Assembly: GCF_030161435.1 (NCBI RefSeq)
Contig: NZ_BSSV01000005.1
Span: 265,911-329,910, forward strand
Length of the DNA: 64,000 nt
Direction of reading: 5' to 3'
DNA from: Thalassotalea loyana
Lineage (GTDB): Bacteria; Pseudomonadota; Gammaproteobacteria; Enterobacterales; Alteromonadaceae
The notes beneath the pieces are model-generated. The model was not told the origin of the DNA. It made no database searches and was given only the letters and a program-made list of their open reading frames with translations. Positions 17,007 through 25,872 of the stretch are shown here, piece after piece (positions within the stretch are counted from its first letter, which is position 1; each line of letters begins with the position of its first letter). A program made the translations under genes and the position numbers.

Positions 17007-17966
17007 TTATGCTGTCAGCTCGAACTGAGAACGTGGTGGCTGCTCAGTAGCAATACCAACGTTTGCGTAAAAGCTACCAATAACGTTCGCGCGTTGGCTA
17101 AATAAGGTGTCTTGAGAAGGTGCAATACTTTCTTGAGATGCCAATGTTTCATTAATTAGCTGGTCAAAGTCTTTACTTTGGTTATTTGATGACTCAGTAA
17201 ACAGCTCGTCTTGATCATTGGTTGGTAGCTCATCTAAGCTCGCTGTTGTTGGGCCAACTGAAGAAGACTTTGCTTCACTCATTCCCGTTTTTTCAGCACG
17301 TAATTCGGCTTGCGCCTCAATAATTGCACGACTTGCTTTTGAAGCAACGCGACGGTCTTGTGCTGATGGCTCTGCCGGCGCTAGCGCCGCGCTGTATACT
17401 TTGCGCATCTTCACGATTGTCGCTTGTGGATCGTTGGCAATTTTGGACAGATCTACCGATACTTCACCGTCCACAACATAACGTTTGCCGTCTGGGCCTG
17501 TTTGATACGTGTAGCTCGGTGCGCCGGTATAAGATCCACCGACCGCGTCATGCGCTTGCTCATGAATGCGTACTTCTCTGTCGCGCATTTTCATTTGTTC
17601 AATGATTTTCTGCTCGGCAAGCTGCTCTTTGGTTGGCTCTACTTGCTCTTCAGCTTGGCTTTCATTGTTCCTTTGCTGTGCGCTTTGCTCGGGATTTTGG
17701 TCAGCTTGTTCTTCTTGGCTATTGATTGTCGCCTTGGCCTGTGCCGCGTTTTTTTCCAGTTGGGCAAAGTTTACTTGCTCGTTAAGTTGACCTGGTGTTC
17801 TCGCCTTATCTTTATCGCCCGCAACTTTTTGCTCAGCAAGTGATGGGTTGATCGCACTAGGTTGTGTAATCACTTCACGTTGAACATTTTCACGGCGCAA
17901 GCTATCCGTCTGCGGATTAACCACAGTGGCAAGTGGAAGCTGATTAACTTGCGGTGTAATGTTCAT
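17007..17966 (-). CDS. SprA-related putative metalloprotease
   Basis: 319 residues. The central region around MRDREVRIHEQAHDAVGGSY (residues 127-146) contains HEQAH, an HExxH-type motif, followed by GAPSYTYQTGPDGKRYVVDG and a conserved PxxPSAQDRRVA segment. This is the SprA-related family (PF12118), annotated as putative metalloprotease or catalase-like. The N-terminal ~120 residues are Gln/Glu-rich and low in complexity. No signal peptide is visible. It lies six bases after the small gene at 17973-18242 on the same strand. Function is not established. Confidence 0.75.
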   Translation of the reverse strand: MNITPQVNQLPLATVVNPQTDSLRRENVQREVITQPSAINPSLAEQKVAGDKDKARTPGQLNEQVNFAQLEKNAAQAKATINSQEEQADQNPEQSAQQRNNESQAEEQVEPTKEQLAEQKIIEQMKMRDREVRIHEQAHDAVGGSYTGAPSYTYQTGPDGKRYVVDGEVSVDLSKIANDPQATIVKMRKVYSAALAPAEPSAQDRRVASKASRAIIEAQAELRAEKTGMSEAKSSSVGPTTASLDELPTNDQDELFTESSNNQSKDFDQLINETLASQESIAPSQDTLFSQRANVIGSFYANVGIATEQPPRSQFELTA

Positions 17967-17972
17967 AAGTGA

Positions 17973-18242
17973 TTAAACAGTAACGTCTAGCAACGTGCCA
18001 AGTGTCTCGTCGGCAGTTTGAATTGCATTGGCAGATGCCTGCGCTTGCACTTCAGCGACGCGTAAATTGACAACTTCTTCAGTTAAGTTAACAGGCTCTG
18101 CTTGAGGCGCAGGTGATGCTAACTCAGCCGTTTCATTCGGTTGGGTTGTTTCTCTGGCAATGTTGGCAGCTGCTTCGCTTGCAGCTTGGGTCGCGTTGTT
18201 AAAACCCTCTACCCCAGAGTTAAACGCTGATTTAATTTCCAT
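17973..18242 (-). CDS. Small protein resembling the C-terminus of flagellar rod/hook proteins
   Basis: 89 residues from ATG 18242, chosen because GGAGG lies five bases upstream; a GTG at 18254 is the other option. The N-terminal half is Ala/Asn/Glu-rich. The C-terminal segment LTEEVVNLRVAEVQAQASAN followed by AIQTADETLGTLLDV resembles the conserved C-terminal helix of FlgE/FlgG-type axial proteins (L-x-E-E-[LM]-V-x-[ML]...A...I.T.D..L..L). No flagellar gene is nearby. It sits just upstream of the SprA-related gene. Function unknown. Confidence 0.6.
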   Translation of the reverse strand: MEIKSAFNSGVEGFNNATQAASEAAANIARETTQPNETAELASPAPQAEPVNLTEEVVNLRVAEVQAQASANAIQTADETLGTLLDVTV

Positions 18243-18341
18243 AATAGCCTCCACACTAATACACAGAAATATCCGTTTAATTATTAACCAAAAAGTGCTG
18301 AAAGTCCAGTATTTAAAAGGGCGTCAGCTTATTGGGTTAAA

Positions 18342-19121
18342 TTAACTTTTCTGGTGAATCCAGTTTACTAAAACTTCAATAAATTCAGATTGATGGCTAA
18401 TAAATGGCGCATGAGATGCTTTAGCCAACACAATGCTGTCACTATTTGGTACGAGCTGATCGATAATGTCGATTGCTTTGTGGGGTACGAGAGAGTCCAA
18501 TTTGCCATAAACTCTCAGCAGTGGTTGTTTGAGTTGGCTAAGGTGTTCGCGTAAGTCGATAGACTCTAGAATATCTAAGCCTTTATCGAGGACAAATTTC
18601 GACGGTTGAGGCTTTTGCTCTACAAGCTGTTGAATGAGGCGAATATCTTCGCGTACATGAGGACTTCCCATGGCTTGTAACTTCAAAAAGCCTGACAATG
18701 TTTTGCTGATATTGGCCTCGAGTTGCTGATGAAACATGGATAATACGTCAGGCTTAATACCCGGCCACTGATCTTTAGCAACAAAGCACGGCGAAGAGGC
18801 GATGTGAATTAATTTATCGACTTTTTCAGGGTGTTTTAGGGCAACTTTAGTTGCGACCAAGCCACCCAAAGACCAACCGGCTACAATTGAATTTTCAGGA
18901 ATTAAGTTGGCGACGATCGCTGCAATATTATCGAGTGTATATGAGACAGGATAATCATCAGCTTTATCACCAAATCCCGGCAAATCAAGGCAAGTTACAT
19001 GAAATTCGTCACAAAGTTGAGTGACTAGTGGCTCGAAAATAGCCGAGTTAACGCCCCAGCCGTGTAATAAAACGAGCGACTGTTTTGATGTCTTGATTGC
19101 ATTGTTGGAGATTTCAGCCAT
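18342..19121 (-). CDS. bioH: Pimeloyl-ACP methyl ester carboxylesterase
   Basis: 259 residues. It is an alpha/beta hydrolase with LLHGWGVNS (oxyanion side), the nucleophile Ser84 in AGWSLGG, Asp209 in YGKLDSLVP and His237 in ASHAPF. These positions are within two residues of the E. coli BioH triad (82/207/235). The enzyme removes the methyl group that disguises the pimeloyl chain in biotin synthesis. It is divergent from comF, as in many gammaproteobacteria. Confidence 0.93.
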   Translation of the reverse strand: MAEISNNAIKTSKQSLVLLHGWGVNSAIFEPLVTQLCDEFHVTCLDLPGFGDKADDYPVSYTLDNIAAIVANLIPENSIVAGWSLGGLVATKVALKHPEKVDKLIHIASSPCFVAKDQWPGIKPDVLSMFHQQLEANISKTLSGFLKLQAMGSPHVREDIRLIQQLVEQKPQPSKFVLDKGLDILESIDLREHLSQLKQPLLRVYGKLDSLVPHKAIDIIDQLVPNSDSIVLAKASHAPFISHQSEFIEVLVNWIHQKS

Positions 19122-19198
19122 GATTTAATCTGTAAAGGATAATTACGTCAAAGTGGCGCTATTTTACGTGAGCGCTACTTGTTATGGAAAGGAATTCT

Positions 19199-19909
19199 AT
19201 GACTATTTTCTCTCGTTTAGCTCAGCAATTTAACGCGCGTTTTAAGTTGTTGCAGGTGACAAACTGTTATCAGTGCCATCAGCCTTGCGCAATAAATCAA
19301 TTGATCTGTACTCAATGTATTGAAGACTTTAAGACGTTTCCTTGTATAGATTTACTTAATTTGCCTCAAGTAGCTCGGCACATAAAACACCAATTTGTCG
19401 ATGGCTTTTATTGCTTTTCTCATTATGAAAAGCCATTGAGTAAATGGCTTGGACAGCTCAAATACCAGCAACAGTTGTACCTTACCCGCGCGCTTGGCCA
19501 ATTCGCTGATCAACTGTTGATAAACGTGGTAGCACAGTTTGATGAAACTGAAGATATCATGCTGACTACCGTGCCTATTCATCCTTTGAAATGGTCTAAG
19601 CGCGGCTTTAATCAATGTCATGAAATTCTCAAGAGAACAGGTGTTGTACAAGCGTTTGATTACCAGCCAGCGTTGTTTTTTCAGGCAAGGCAGGAAACAC
19701 AACAACGGCAACTATCGGGCGCTGTGAGACGGCGACGATCGAGGTCATTTGTAATAACAGATGCCGCACGGATTAAAGGGAGAACAATTTTTATTTTTGA
19801 TGACGTGTTAACGACGGGCAGTACGGTCAATACCTTGGCAAGATTGCTGAAAAAAGCTGGCGCAAACAACGTTATTGTTTGTACATTAGCGCTGAGTCTT
19901 CAGCGCTAA
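19199..19909 (+). CDS. comF: ComF/GntX-family phosphoribosyltransferase-like protein
   Basis: The start at ATG 19199 (MTIFSRLAQQF) has AAAGGA five bases upstream, better than the ATG at 19184. It has 236 residues. The N-terminus has a four-Cys zinc-ribbon pattern (NCYQCHQPC ... CTQC), and the C-terminus has the PRPP-like loop IFIFDDVLTTGSTV. ComF proteins are needed for DNA uptake in naturally competent bacteria; the E. coli relative GntX lies between bioH and nfuA. Here an M14 peptidase gene separates it from nfuA. Confidence 0.9.
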   Translation: MTIFSRLAQQFNARFKLLQVTNCYQCHQPCAINQLICTQCIEDFKTFPCIDLLNLPQVARHIKHQFVDGFYCFSHYEKPLSKWLGQLKYQQQLYLTRALGQFADQLLINVVAQFDETEDIMLTTVPIHPLKWSKRGFNQCHEILKRTGVVQAFDYQPALFFQARQETQQRQLSGAVRRRRSRSFVITDAARIKGRTIFIFDDVLTTGSTVNTLARLLKKAGANNVIVCTLALSLQR

Positions 19910-19910
19910 T
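19885..19910. repeat. Hairpin covering the comF stop codon
   Basis: ATTAGCGCTGA, loop GTCT and TCAGCGCTAAT form a perfect 11-base stem that includes the comF stop codon. The convergent M14 gene ends 16 bases further on. There is no U-run, so it may slow or stabilise transcript ends rather than act as a classical terminator. Confidence 0.5.
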
Positions 19911-19925
19911 TAATACATGACAAGG

Positions 19926-22487
19926 TTATTCTTCTGACTGACGAGGCGCTCTTGCTGAAAACGCTTTACTGAAGAATAAGCTGTTGGAAAGGAGTTTTGC
20001 GCTACCTAACCAGTAACCTCTAAATGTTAGGTTATCTGTAAAACCGATCACTCGGCCACGGCCATAATTATGTGCAATAATGGCTGAATTATTGGCAATT
20101 TGGTTAACCAGGTTACGATCACTGTATCCACTCATAAGGGGTTTATCACTGTATTTTGCGACACTAATAAACGGTGTTTGTGGCGCTTTCATGATCATGG
20201 TTGAGTTCTTAAACAGCGGCAATGCTTTTTGTTCATAGCCAAATGCTAGCGGATGGTTTAGATCTAACTCCCCCTGATAGATAGCACCTGCAATACGTTT
20301 TCGACCTGCAAGCTTCTCGCGATCACCATAGCCTAAGTTTGATGTATCAAATAAATCATCTAGTGCCGCTTGGCTGACAAATTCAGCACTTAACCAAGCT
20401 TGTTGTGCTAACCATTTCGCACCTGATTTCTGTCCGATGAAAACGCCACCATTGTCCAACCAAACAGCCATGTTATTAATCGCCGATTCAGGTAAATCGT
20501 TATAATTACCGTTAACCAAAATGATATGACTGTAGCGTGATAAGTCGATACGGGATAAGCGTTGCTTTTCAATCACACTTACAGGGATTCCCATTAAGTT
20601 ATCAAGATAGTAAAGGACTTCACCTGCTTCATATTGAGAAACGCCTTTACCGCCGACCATTAACACGTTTACTGGATCGACAACCTGCATGTTTCGGCTA
20701 CCTAAATCAATGCCTTTTGCGGTTAGTCCTGTATCTAATGCAATGATCTCTATACCGTTTTCTTGGCCTAAAGATGCTAATGTTTGCTCCCAGTTATCAG
20801 TTGTTTGAATGCCGGCCGGAATAATAATCGTGCCTGCTTCAAAATCTGTGATGTTACCTGATGCGGTGACGCTAAATGCCTGCGTTGAAACGCGGGCTTT
20901 AACATCTTTTTCAAGCAGCTGATTTAACAATTTTGGCGCTAATGAATGTGCCCAGTTAAATGCATATGCGTATGCGCCTGAGGTAAATTCAGGTAGCTTT
21001 TCATCAGTTTTTTGCCAATTTTGCTTGGCTAAACCTAACCCCGACGTTTTAGAAATAGGTTCAAACGTAATGTTCATAGCTAACGGAATTGTCCAGCCAG
21101 AAACATCGTAAAACGTGTTGTCTCTGAAGTTGGTTTGTTGGTTGAATATCGCCTCGATTATGCGGTATTGCTCTTGTGCTAAGGGGACATAGAAGCTTTT
21201 CTTCGCACTGAACGATTTCCCATTTGTTTTATAATCACGGTTGGTTTGATAAACCTTAACTTGGTGTGCCTGTAGCTTTTCAATGAAGCCATGTAGACGA
21301 TAGTCATCGTTGTTTGCTGTAAACAAATAACCTTTAAAATCTTGATTACTCGCTAGCTTGAAACCGTCTAAATAGAATTGCTTGCGATGCGCTTTAAGCT
21401 TGTCTTTATTTTGCCAAGCTCCTTCAATGGTTGAAAAAGACGTGACAACTTGATTCGCAATGGTTTTATCGAATGTCAGTATGCCGTTAATCGTTTCTTG
21501 TGCGTAACCACGCGAGCTCGCTTGTTCAAATAAAATACCAATACTTGCATTGATATCCGGGTATGTTGAGCCTTTACCGTAATAGAAGTCGTCAAAGGAC
21601 TCTTGGCTAAAGTAAAGTTGTTTGGTTTGATCAAGTGCAGTGGCGTGATAATTTGCCAGTTCGTTAGTCAAGGTAACATTGTTCTGTGGTGTTAACGGGT
21701 GAGTACGCGAAGGAATACCTGGTTGGAAGAAATACGTGCTGTTTGCCCCCATTTCATGAAAGTCACCCAAAACATGTGGGGCATATTTGTGGAACTGTTT
21801 GATTCGGTTTTTCGATTCGATTTGAGAGAGTAATAACCAGTCACGGTTTAAATCGAACCAAAAATGGTTGGTTCTACCCGTTGGCCAGTTTTGATGGTGT
21901 TCAATATGATTGGGGTCGGCGTTAAAACTCGCGCCACGGAATGTTTCAACCCAGTTTACGAATCGGTCCATGCCATCTGGGTTAACAGACGGCTCAATAA
22001 CGATAATTGACTCATCAAGTAATTTCTTTACCGATTCATCTTCACTAGCTGCTAAGTGATAAGCAACAACAAGCGCAGCATTGGTGCCTGAAATTTCATC
22101 GCCATGCACACTGTAACCAAGCCAGATGACTAAGGGCTCATCATTTGCCGATTGCTTGTTTGGTAATTTACGGTTGTCGAGCAGTTCATCAACGCGGGCT
22201 AAGTTCTCTGGACTAGAAATTGTGAGCAATAGCTGCGGACGATTTTGGAATGTGCGGCCAAATTCTTCGATGTTAACTCGGTCACTTTGCTGAGCGAGTG
22301 TTTGCATATAGTTGGCCACTTGAAAGTGTCTGACTTGACGTTGGCCTACTTCAAATCCCAAGACCTGCTCTGGCTTGGAAATAGAAATATTATGTTTGCT
22401 ATTGTCCGGTAAGTACCGCTCAACAGGTAATGCGAAAGCGCTAGCACTGATGATTGAAAACAGCATTAGCATACGTGATAACAACAT
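19926..22487 (-). CDS. M14-family zinc carboxypeptidase, secreted
   Basis: 853 residues with a signal peptide (MLLSRMLMLFSIISASAFAL). The zinc site HGDE (His128, Glu131) occurs in WLGYSVHGDEISGTNAA, followed by EPSVNPDGMDRF and the DFHEMG segment. These mark an M14 carboxypeptidase of the large type found in marine bacteria. The C-terminal half (from about 600) looks like a class I amidotransferase-like fold (VLMVGGKGVSQYEAGEV ... GGVFIGQKSGA, middle omitted). Role: extracellular or periplasmic peptide breakdown. It lies between comF and nfuA, on the opposite strand. Confidence 0.87.
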   Translation of the reverse strand: MLLSRMLMLFSIISASAFALPVERYLPDNSKHNISISKPEQVLGFEVGQRQVRHFQVANYMQTLAQQSDRVNIEEFGRTFQNRPQLLLTISSPENLARVDELLDNRKLPNKQSANDEPLVIWLGYSVHGDEISGTNAALVVAYHLAASEDESVKKLLDESIIVIEPSVNPDGMDRFVNWVETFRGASFNADPNHIEHHQNWPTGRTNHFWFDLNRDWLLLSQIESKNRIKQFHKYAPHVLGDFHEMGANSTYFFQPGIPSRTHPLTPQNNVTLTNELANYHATALDQTKQLYFSQESFDDFYYGKGSTYPDINASIGILFEQASSRGYAQETINGILTFDKTIANQVVTSFSTIEGAWQNKDKLKAHRKQFYLDGFKLASNQDFKGYLFTANNDDYRLHGFIEKLQAHQVKVYQTNRDYKTNGKSFSAKKSFYVPLAQEQYRIIEAIFNQQTNFRDNTFYDVSGWTIPLAMNITFEPISKTSGLGLAKQNWQKTDEKLPEFTSGAYAYAFNWAHSLAPKLLNQLLEKDVKARVSTQAFSVTASGNITDFEAGTIIIPAGIQTTDNWEQTLASLGQENGIEIIALDTGLTAKGIDLGSRNMQVVDPVNVLMVGGKGVSQYEAGEVLYYLDNLMGIPVSVIEKQRLSRIDLSRYSHIILVNGNYNDLPESAINNMAVWLDNGGVFIGQKSGAKWLAQQAWLSAEFVSQAALDDLFDTSNLGYGDREKLAGRKRIAGAIYQGELDLNHPLAFGYEQKALPLFKNSTMIMKAPQTPFISVAKYSDKPLMSGYSDRNLVNQIANNSAIIAHNYGRGRVIGFTDNLTFRGYWLGSAKLLSNSLFFSKAFSARAPRQSEE

Positions 22488-22614
22488 GATATTTCTCCTA
22501 AATTAGCCTTGCACAACATAGCAAACAATCAGGCCTTAAACCAGTACGGGCTAATTTATTTACAATTGTTATTTTCAGCCACTAGTTATTGTTTGAAATG
22601 CAGAGTAAAATAAC

Positions 22615-22640
22615 ATACCTGAGTAGTTTACTCGGGTAAT
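22615..22640 (+). promoter_or_regulatory. IscR type 1-like operator upstream of nfuA
   Basis: ACCTGAGTA, spacer GTT and TACTCGGGT form an inverted repeat with one mismatch (22617-22637), flanked by AT on both sides. It follows the layout of IscR type 1 sites (ATASYYGACT-N-AGTCRRSTAT), with symmetric C-to-G changes. IscR uses such sites to turn up iron-sulfur assembly genes, and E. coli nfuA belongs to that regulon. The site is 35 bases before the nfuA start. Confidence 0.58.
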
Positions 22641-22674
22641 ATTTTCGGGTAGTTAAACGAGAGATGAGTTTTTT

Positions 22675-23253
22675 ATGATCACTATTTCTGAAACAGCACA
22701 AGCACACTTTACCAAGCTGTTATCTTCACAAGCTGAAGGCACTAATATTCGCGTATTTGTTGTCAATCCTGGTACTGCAAGCGCTGAGTGTGGTGTCTCT
22801 TACTGCCCAGTTGATGCGGTGGAGCCAGAGGATTTAGAAATTAAATTCGATGCTTTTTCTGCCTTCATTGATGCCGATAGCAAACCATTTTTAGAAGAAG
22901 CAGAAATTGACTTCACAACAGATCAGATGGGATCTCAGCTTACGCTAAAAGCGCCAAATGCTAAATTACGCAAAGTTGCTGATGATGCGCCACTATTTGA
23001 TCGTGTTAATTACTTCTTACAATCTGAAGTTAACCCGCAATTAGCTGGTCACGGTGGTGAATGTAAGTTAATGGAAATTACTGAAGACGGTTACGCTGTA
23101 TTACAATTTGGTGGTGGATGTAATGGTTGTAGCCAAATTGACGTGACGGTAAAAGACGGCATTGAAACACAACTGTTAGAGTTAATGGGCGACGAAATCA
23201 AAGGCGTTCGCGATATGACTGAGCACCAACGTGGTGAACATTCATATTACTAA
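22675..23253 (+). CDS. nfuA: Fe-S biogenesis carrier protein NfuA
   Basis: 192 residues. An N-terminal degenerate A-type domain is followed by a C-terminal Nfu domain with GGGCNGCSQ; Cys149 and Cys152 are at the same positions as in E. coli NfuA and bind the transferable 4Fe-4S cluster. A strong terminator follows. An IscR-like site lies upstream. Confidence 0.96.
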   Translation: MITISETAQAHFTKLLSSQAEGTNIRVFVVNPGTASAECGVSYCPVDAVEPEDLEIKFDAFSAFIDADSKPFLEEAEIDFTTDQMGSQLTLKAPNAKLRKVADDAPLFDRVNYFLQSEVNPQLAGHGGECKLMEITEDGYAVLQFGGGCNGCSQIDVTVKDGIETQLLELMGDEIKGVRDMTEHQRGEHSYY

Positions 23254-23268
23254 ATGACAATAGATATT

Positions 23269-23297
23269 AAATAGGGGCTACTTAGCCCCTATTTTTT
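23269..23297 (+). terminator. Terminator after nfuA
   Basis: AAATAGGGGCTA, loop CT and TAGCCCCTATTT form a 12-base perfect stem followed by T residues. Confidence 0.9.
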
Positions 23298-23378
23298 TGT
23301 CTGTTTGATTAATACCAATTCCACTAAGTTTTATACTGCCCATCGCTGCATCACAGAGTAGTAACAACATAGAATTCT

Positions 23379-24704
23379 TTAACATAGTACTTTACGGTGG
23401 AAGTGCCAAGCCAGTGAAATACCACGGGCCACCATGAAGAGTGAAAACGCTGCCCAAATCGCATGGTTGCCAAATGATTGCATGATAAACCACGCCGGGA
23501 AAAAGCAGCCGAAAGTGGCAAAAATCATGCTATTGCGCATCACGCTCGCTTGCATCAGACCGACATAAATACCGTCATAAAGATAACACCAACACGCGAG
23601 AATCGGCAATACGATTATCCATGGTAAGTATGTGCTTGCTAACTTGTTGACACTTTCAATATCGCTAATTAAACCAATAAATTGCTCACCCAATATCGCA
23701 AAAAATAAACAATAGGTTAGGGCAAAGAGTAGAGTCCAAAGTAATGACGTATCCACAACACGATGAAGTTGCGAGGTATCGTTAGCACCTTTTGCTTTAC
23801 CAACCATAGCTTCAGCGCCATTGGCAATACCGTCTAATCCGAACGAGATTAACAAGACAAAATTCATCAAGATGGCATTGCTGGCAACAACATCATCTCC
23901 TAATCTGGCCCCTTGGAAGGTAATAAAAACAAAGCACACTTCAAGGCAGAGTGTTCTAATTAATATATCTCGGTTAAGCGCAAAATATTGTTTGAGTTTG
24001 GTTGATTCAAAAATTGCCGCTAGCGCCGCAGAGTAGTTTATTGTTGTTGCAACGCGCTTGGTAAAATACTGATAAATAAATACTAGCCCACAAAGAAAGC
24101 CTAGGTATTCTGCGATTAACGTTGCCCATGCAACGCCCATCAAGCCCCAATTGAAACCGAGCACAAACAGCAAGTCGAGAAACAAGTTAGTGAGATTGGT
24201 GATGATGAGAAGCCACATAACGGCTTTAGCTTGTTGTTGACCAAGCAACCAGCCAAGGATCACTAAACTGCCCAGCGAAGCAGGTAGACCCCAGATCCGA
24301 ATATCTGCATACTCACGGCCATATTGTTGAATTTCAGCTGAGCCACCGGCAAGGTAAAAAGCAATATCAAAATACGGTTGCTGGAGAACAAGCATGACGA
24401 TAGCAATGGCAAAAGCAACGACTAAACCACGGACAAGTACTTGAAAACTTTGTTCTAGATCTTGTTTACCTAAAGTTTGTGCTGATAAGCCTGTCGATGA
24501 CATACGTAAAAATCCACACAACCATGTTATAAAGGTTATAATCATGGCACCCACAGCACTTGCACCCAAATAATAGGCATGATCTAAGTGGCCAACGACG
24601 GCCGTATCTACCAGTCCAAGTAAAGGCACGGTGATATTGGAAATGATCATTGGGAAGGCAAGCGCAAACAATGGCTTATGCAGCATTTGTGAGATAGGGG
24701 TCAA
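23379..24704 (-). CDS. MATE-family efflux transporter (DinF-like)
   Basis: 441 residues with about 12 hydrophobic segments. The N-terminus FALAFPMIISNITVPLLGLVDTAVVGHL and the mid-protein repeat are typical of MATE transporters of the DinF branch, which exchange drugs or oxidised compounds for H+ or Na+. It is divergent from the deacetylase gene by 37 bases, so both promoters are crowded or overlap the coding ends. The substrate is not predictable. Confidence 0.9.
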   Translation of the reverse strand: MTPISQMLHKPLFALAFPMIISNITVPLLGLVDTAVVGHLDHAYYLGASAVGAMIITFITWLCGFLRMSSTGLSAQTLGKQDLEQSFQVLVRGLVVAFAIAIVMLVLQQPYFDIAFYLAGGSAEIQQYGREYADIRIWGLPASLGSLVILGWLLGQQQAKAVMWLLIITNLTNLFLDLLFVLGFNWGLMGVAWATLIAEYLGFLCGLVFIYQYFTKRVATTINYSAALAAIFESTKLKQYFALNRDILIRTLCLEVCFVFITFQGARLGDDVVASNAILMNFVLLISFGLDGIANGAEAMVGKAKGANDTSQLHRVVDTSLLWTLLFALTYCLFFAILGEQFIGLISDIESVNKLASTYLPWIIVLPILACWCYLYDGIYVGLMQASVMRNSMIFATFGCFFPAWFIMQSFGNHAIWAAFSLFMVARGISLAWHFHRKVLC

Positions 24705-24741
24705 TTAGGTACTCGTTTTTTAAGAAGTTAAGGTAATTATT

Positions 24742-25824
24742 ATGCAACGGTTAAGGGCACTACATAAATCGTTTTGTGCTTTTTTAGTAATGTTTTTTGG
24801 GATTTTTCTCTCGAGTTTATCTGTCGCGAATGCTGCGGTGATTTTACAGTATCATCATGTGAGTAGTGAAACACCAAAGATTACCAGTATTGAACCAGAG
24901 CAGTTTTCTAAACACCTGGCCTTACTCAAAGAAAAACAATATCAAGTGGTTTCACTACCCGCGTTAATGGATAAGGTTGCATCGGGCCAAAATGTTGTTA
25001 ACCATGTTGCGATAACCTTTGACGATGGTTACAAAAACCTTCTGGAGCACGCGATTCCAGAATTAGAAAGATACGGCTTTGCTTATACCATTTTTGTTAA
25101 TCCACAAACGATTGATGAGAAAAATGCAAGCTCACTAACATGGGCTCAGCTAAAGGCGCTAACGAAAAAGGGCGCGACGATTGCCAATCATGGCATGACT
25201 CATGATTCACTCGCTCGTATTCCAACTGGTATTTCGCTTAATGAGTGGATAGAAAGTAAAGGTGCCGCAATCTTAGCTGCTCAAGCTCGTATCGTGGCTG
25301 AAACCGGTCAAGATTATCGCCTGTATGCATACCCGTATGGCGAATATACACCACAGTGGCAAAAGTGGATGCGAGACAATGACTTTGTTGCCTTTTCACA
25401 ACAATCAGGTGCCGTGGGTAATTTCACCGACCTATCGATTGTCCCAAGATTCCCGGTATCACAGCCTTACGATAAGATTTCGAGCTTATCTGATAAGTTA
25501 AATACGCTAGCATTTGATTTAACGCCTGTAGAGCAAAGTGGGACAACGGTTGTTAATTATGGCTCGGCGAAAGAGTTAGTTATGAAAGTTAATAACCTCG
25601 ACTTTCACCCCAAACTTTTAGCTTGTTATGTTTCGGGATTAGGTAAACAAGAGGTCACTTGGTTAGATGAATCTACGTTTAAAGTAACACTATCTAAAGA
25701 CCTTAACCCTGGCCGCCAACGTTGTAATTGTACGGCGCCAAGTATCAGTATGCCGAGTCGCTACTACTGGTATTCAAAACCTTGGTTTGTGATGAAGAAA
25801 GATGGGCAATGGTTCCCATTATAA
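24742..25824 (+). CDS. Secreted polysaccharide deacetylase (NodB-type)
   Basis: 360 residues. A hydrophobic signal (about 8-29, ending VANA) is followed by a carbohydrate esterase 4 domain: TFDDGYKNLLEHAIPELERY carries the catalytic/metal Asp pair, and IANHGMTHDSL the metal His pair. The C-terminal ~100 residues are an extra beta-rich domain. It resembles PgaB-like and other CE4 enzymes removing acetyl groups from amino sugars. AAGG lies eight bases before the ATG. No exopolysaccharide genes are adjacent. Confidence 0.87.
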   Translation: MQRLRALHKSFCAFLVMFFGIFLSSLSVANAAVILQYHHVSSETPKITSIEPEQFSKHLALLKEKQYQVVSLPALMDKVASGQNVVNHVAITFDDGYKNLLEHAIPELERYGFAYTIFVNPQTIDEKNASSLTWAQLKALTKKGATIANHGMTHDSLARIPTGISLNEWIESKGAAILAAQARIVAETGQDYRLYAYPYGEYTPQWQKWMRDNDFVAFSQQSGAVGNFTDLSIVPRFPVSQPYDKISSLSDKLNTLAFDLTPVEQSGTTVVNYGSAKELVMKVNNLDFHPKLLACYVSGLGKQEVTWLDESTFKVTLSKDLNPGRQRCNCTAPSISMPSRYYWYSKPWFVMKKDGQWFPL

Positions 25825-25828
25825 GTTC

Positions 25829-25859
25829 AAAAAAAGGCTACATCATGTAGCCTTTTTTA
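25829..25859. terminator. Bidirectional terminator, deacetylase / SCO1
   Basis: AAAAAGGCTACA, loop TC(A) and TGTAGCCTTTTT form a perfect stem with A-run and T-run, so it can end transcripts from both sides. Confidence 0.9.
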
Positions 25860-25872
25860 TTGGGTAATACCG

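Noticed and set aside
17424..17843. 139-codon rightward frame opposite the SprA-related gene
   Set aside because: It is a shadow of the Gln/Glu-rich coding sequence on the other strand; hydrophobic Leu-rich content is a by-product.
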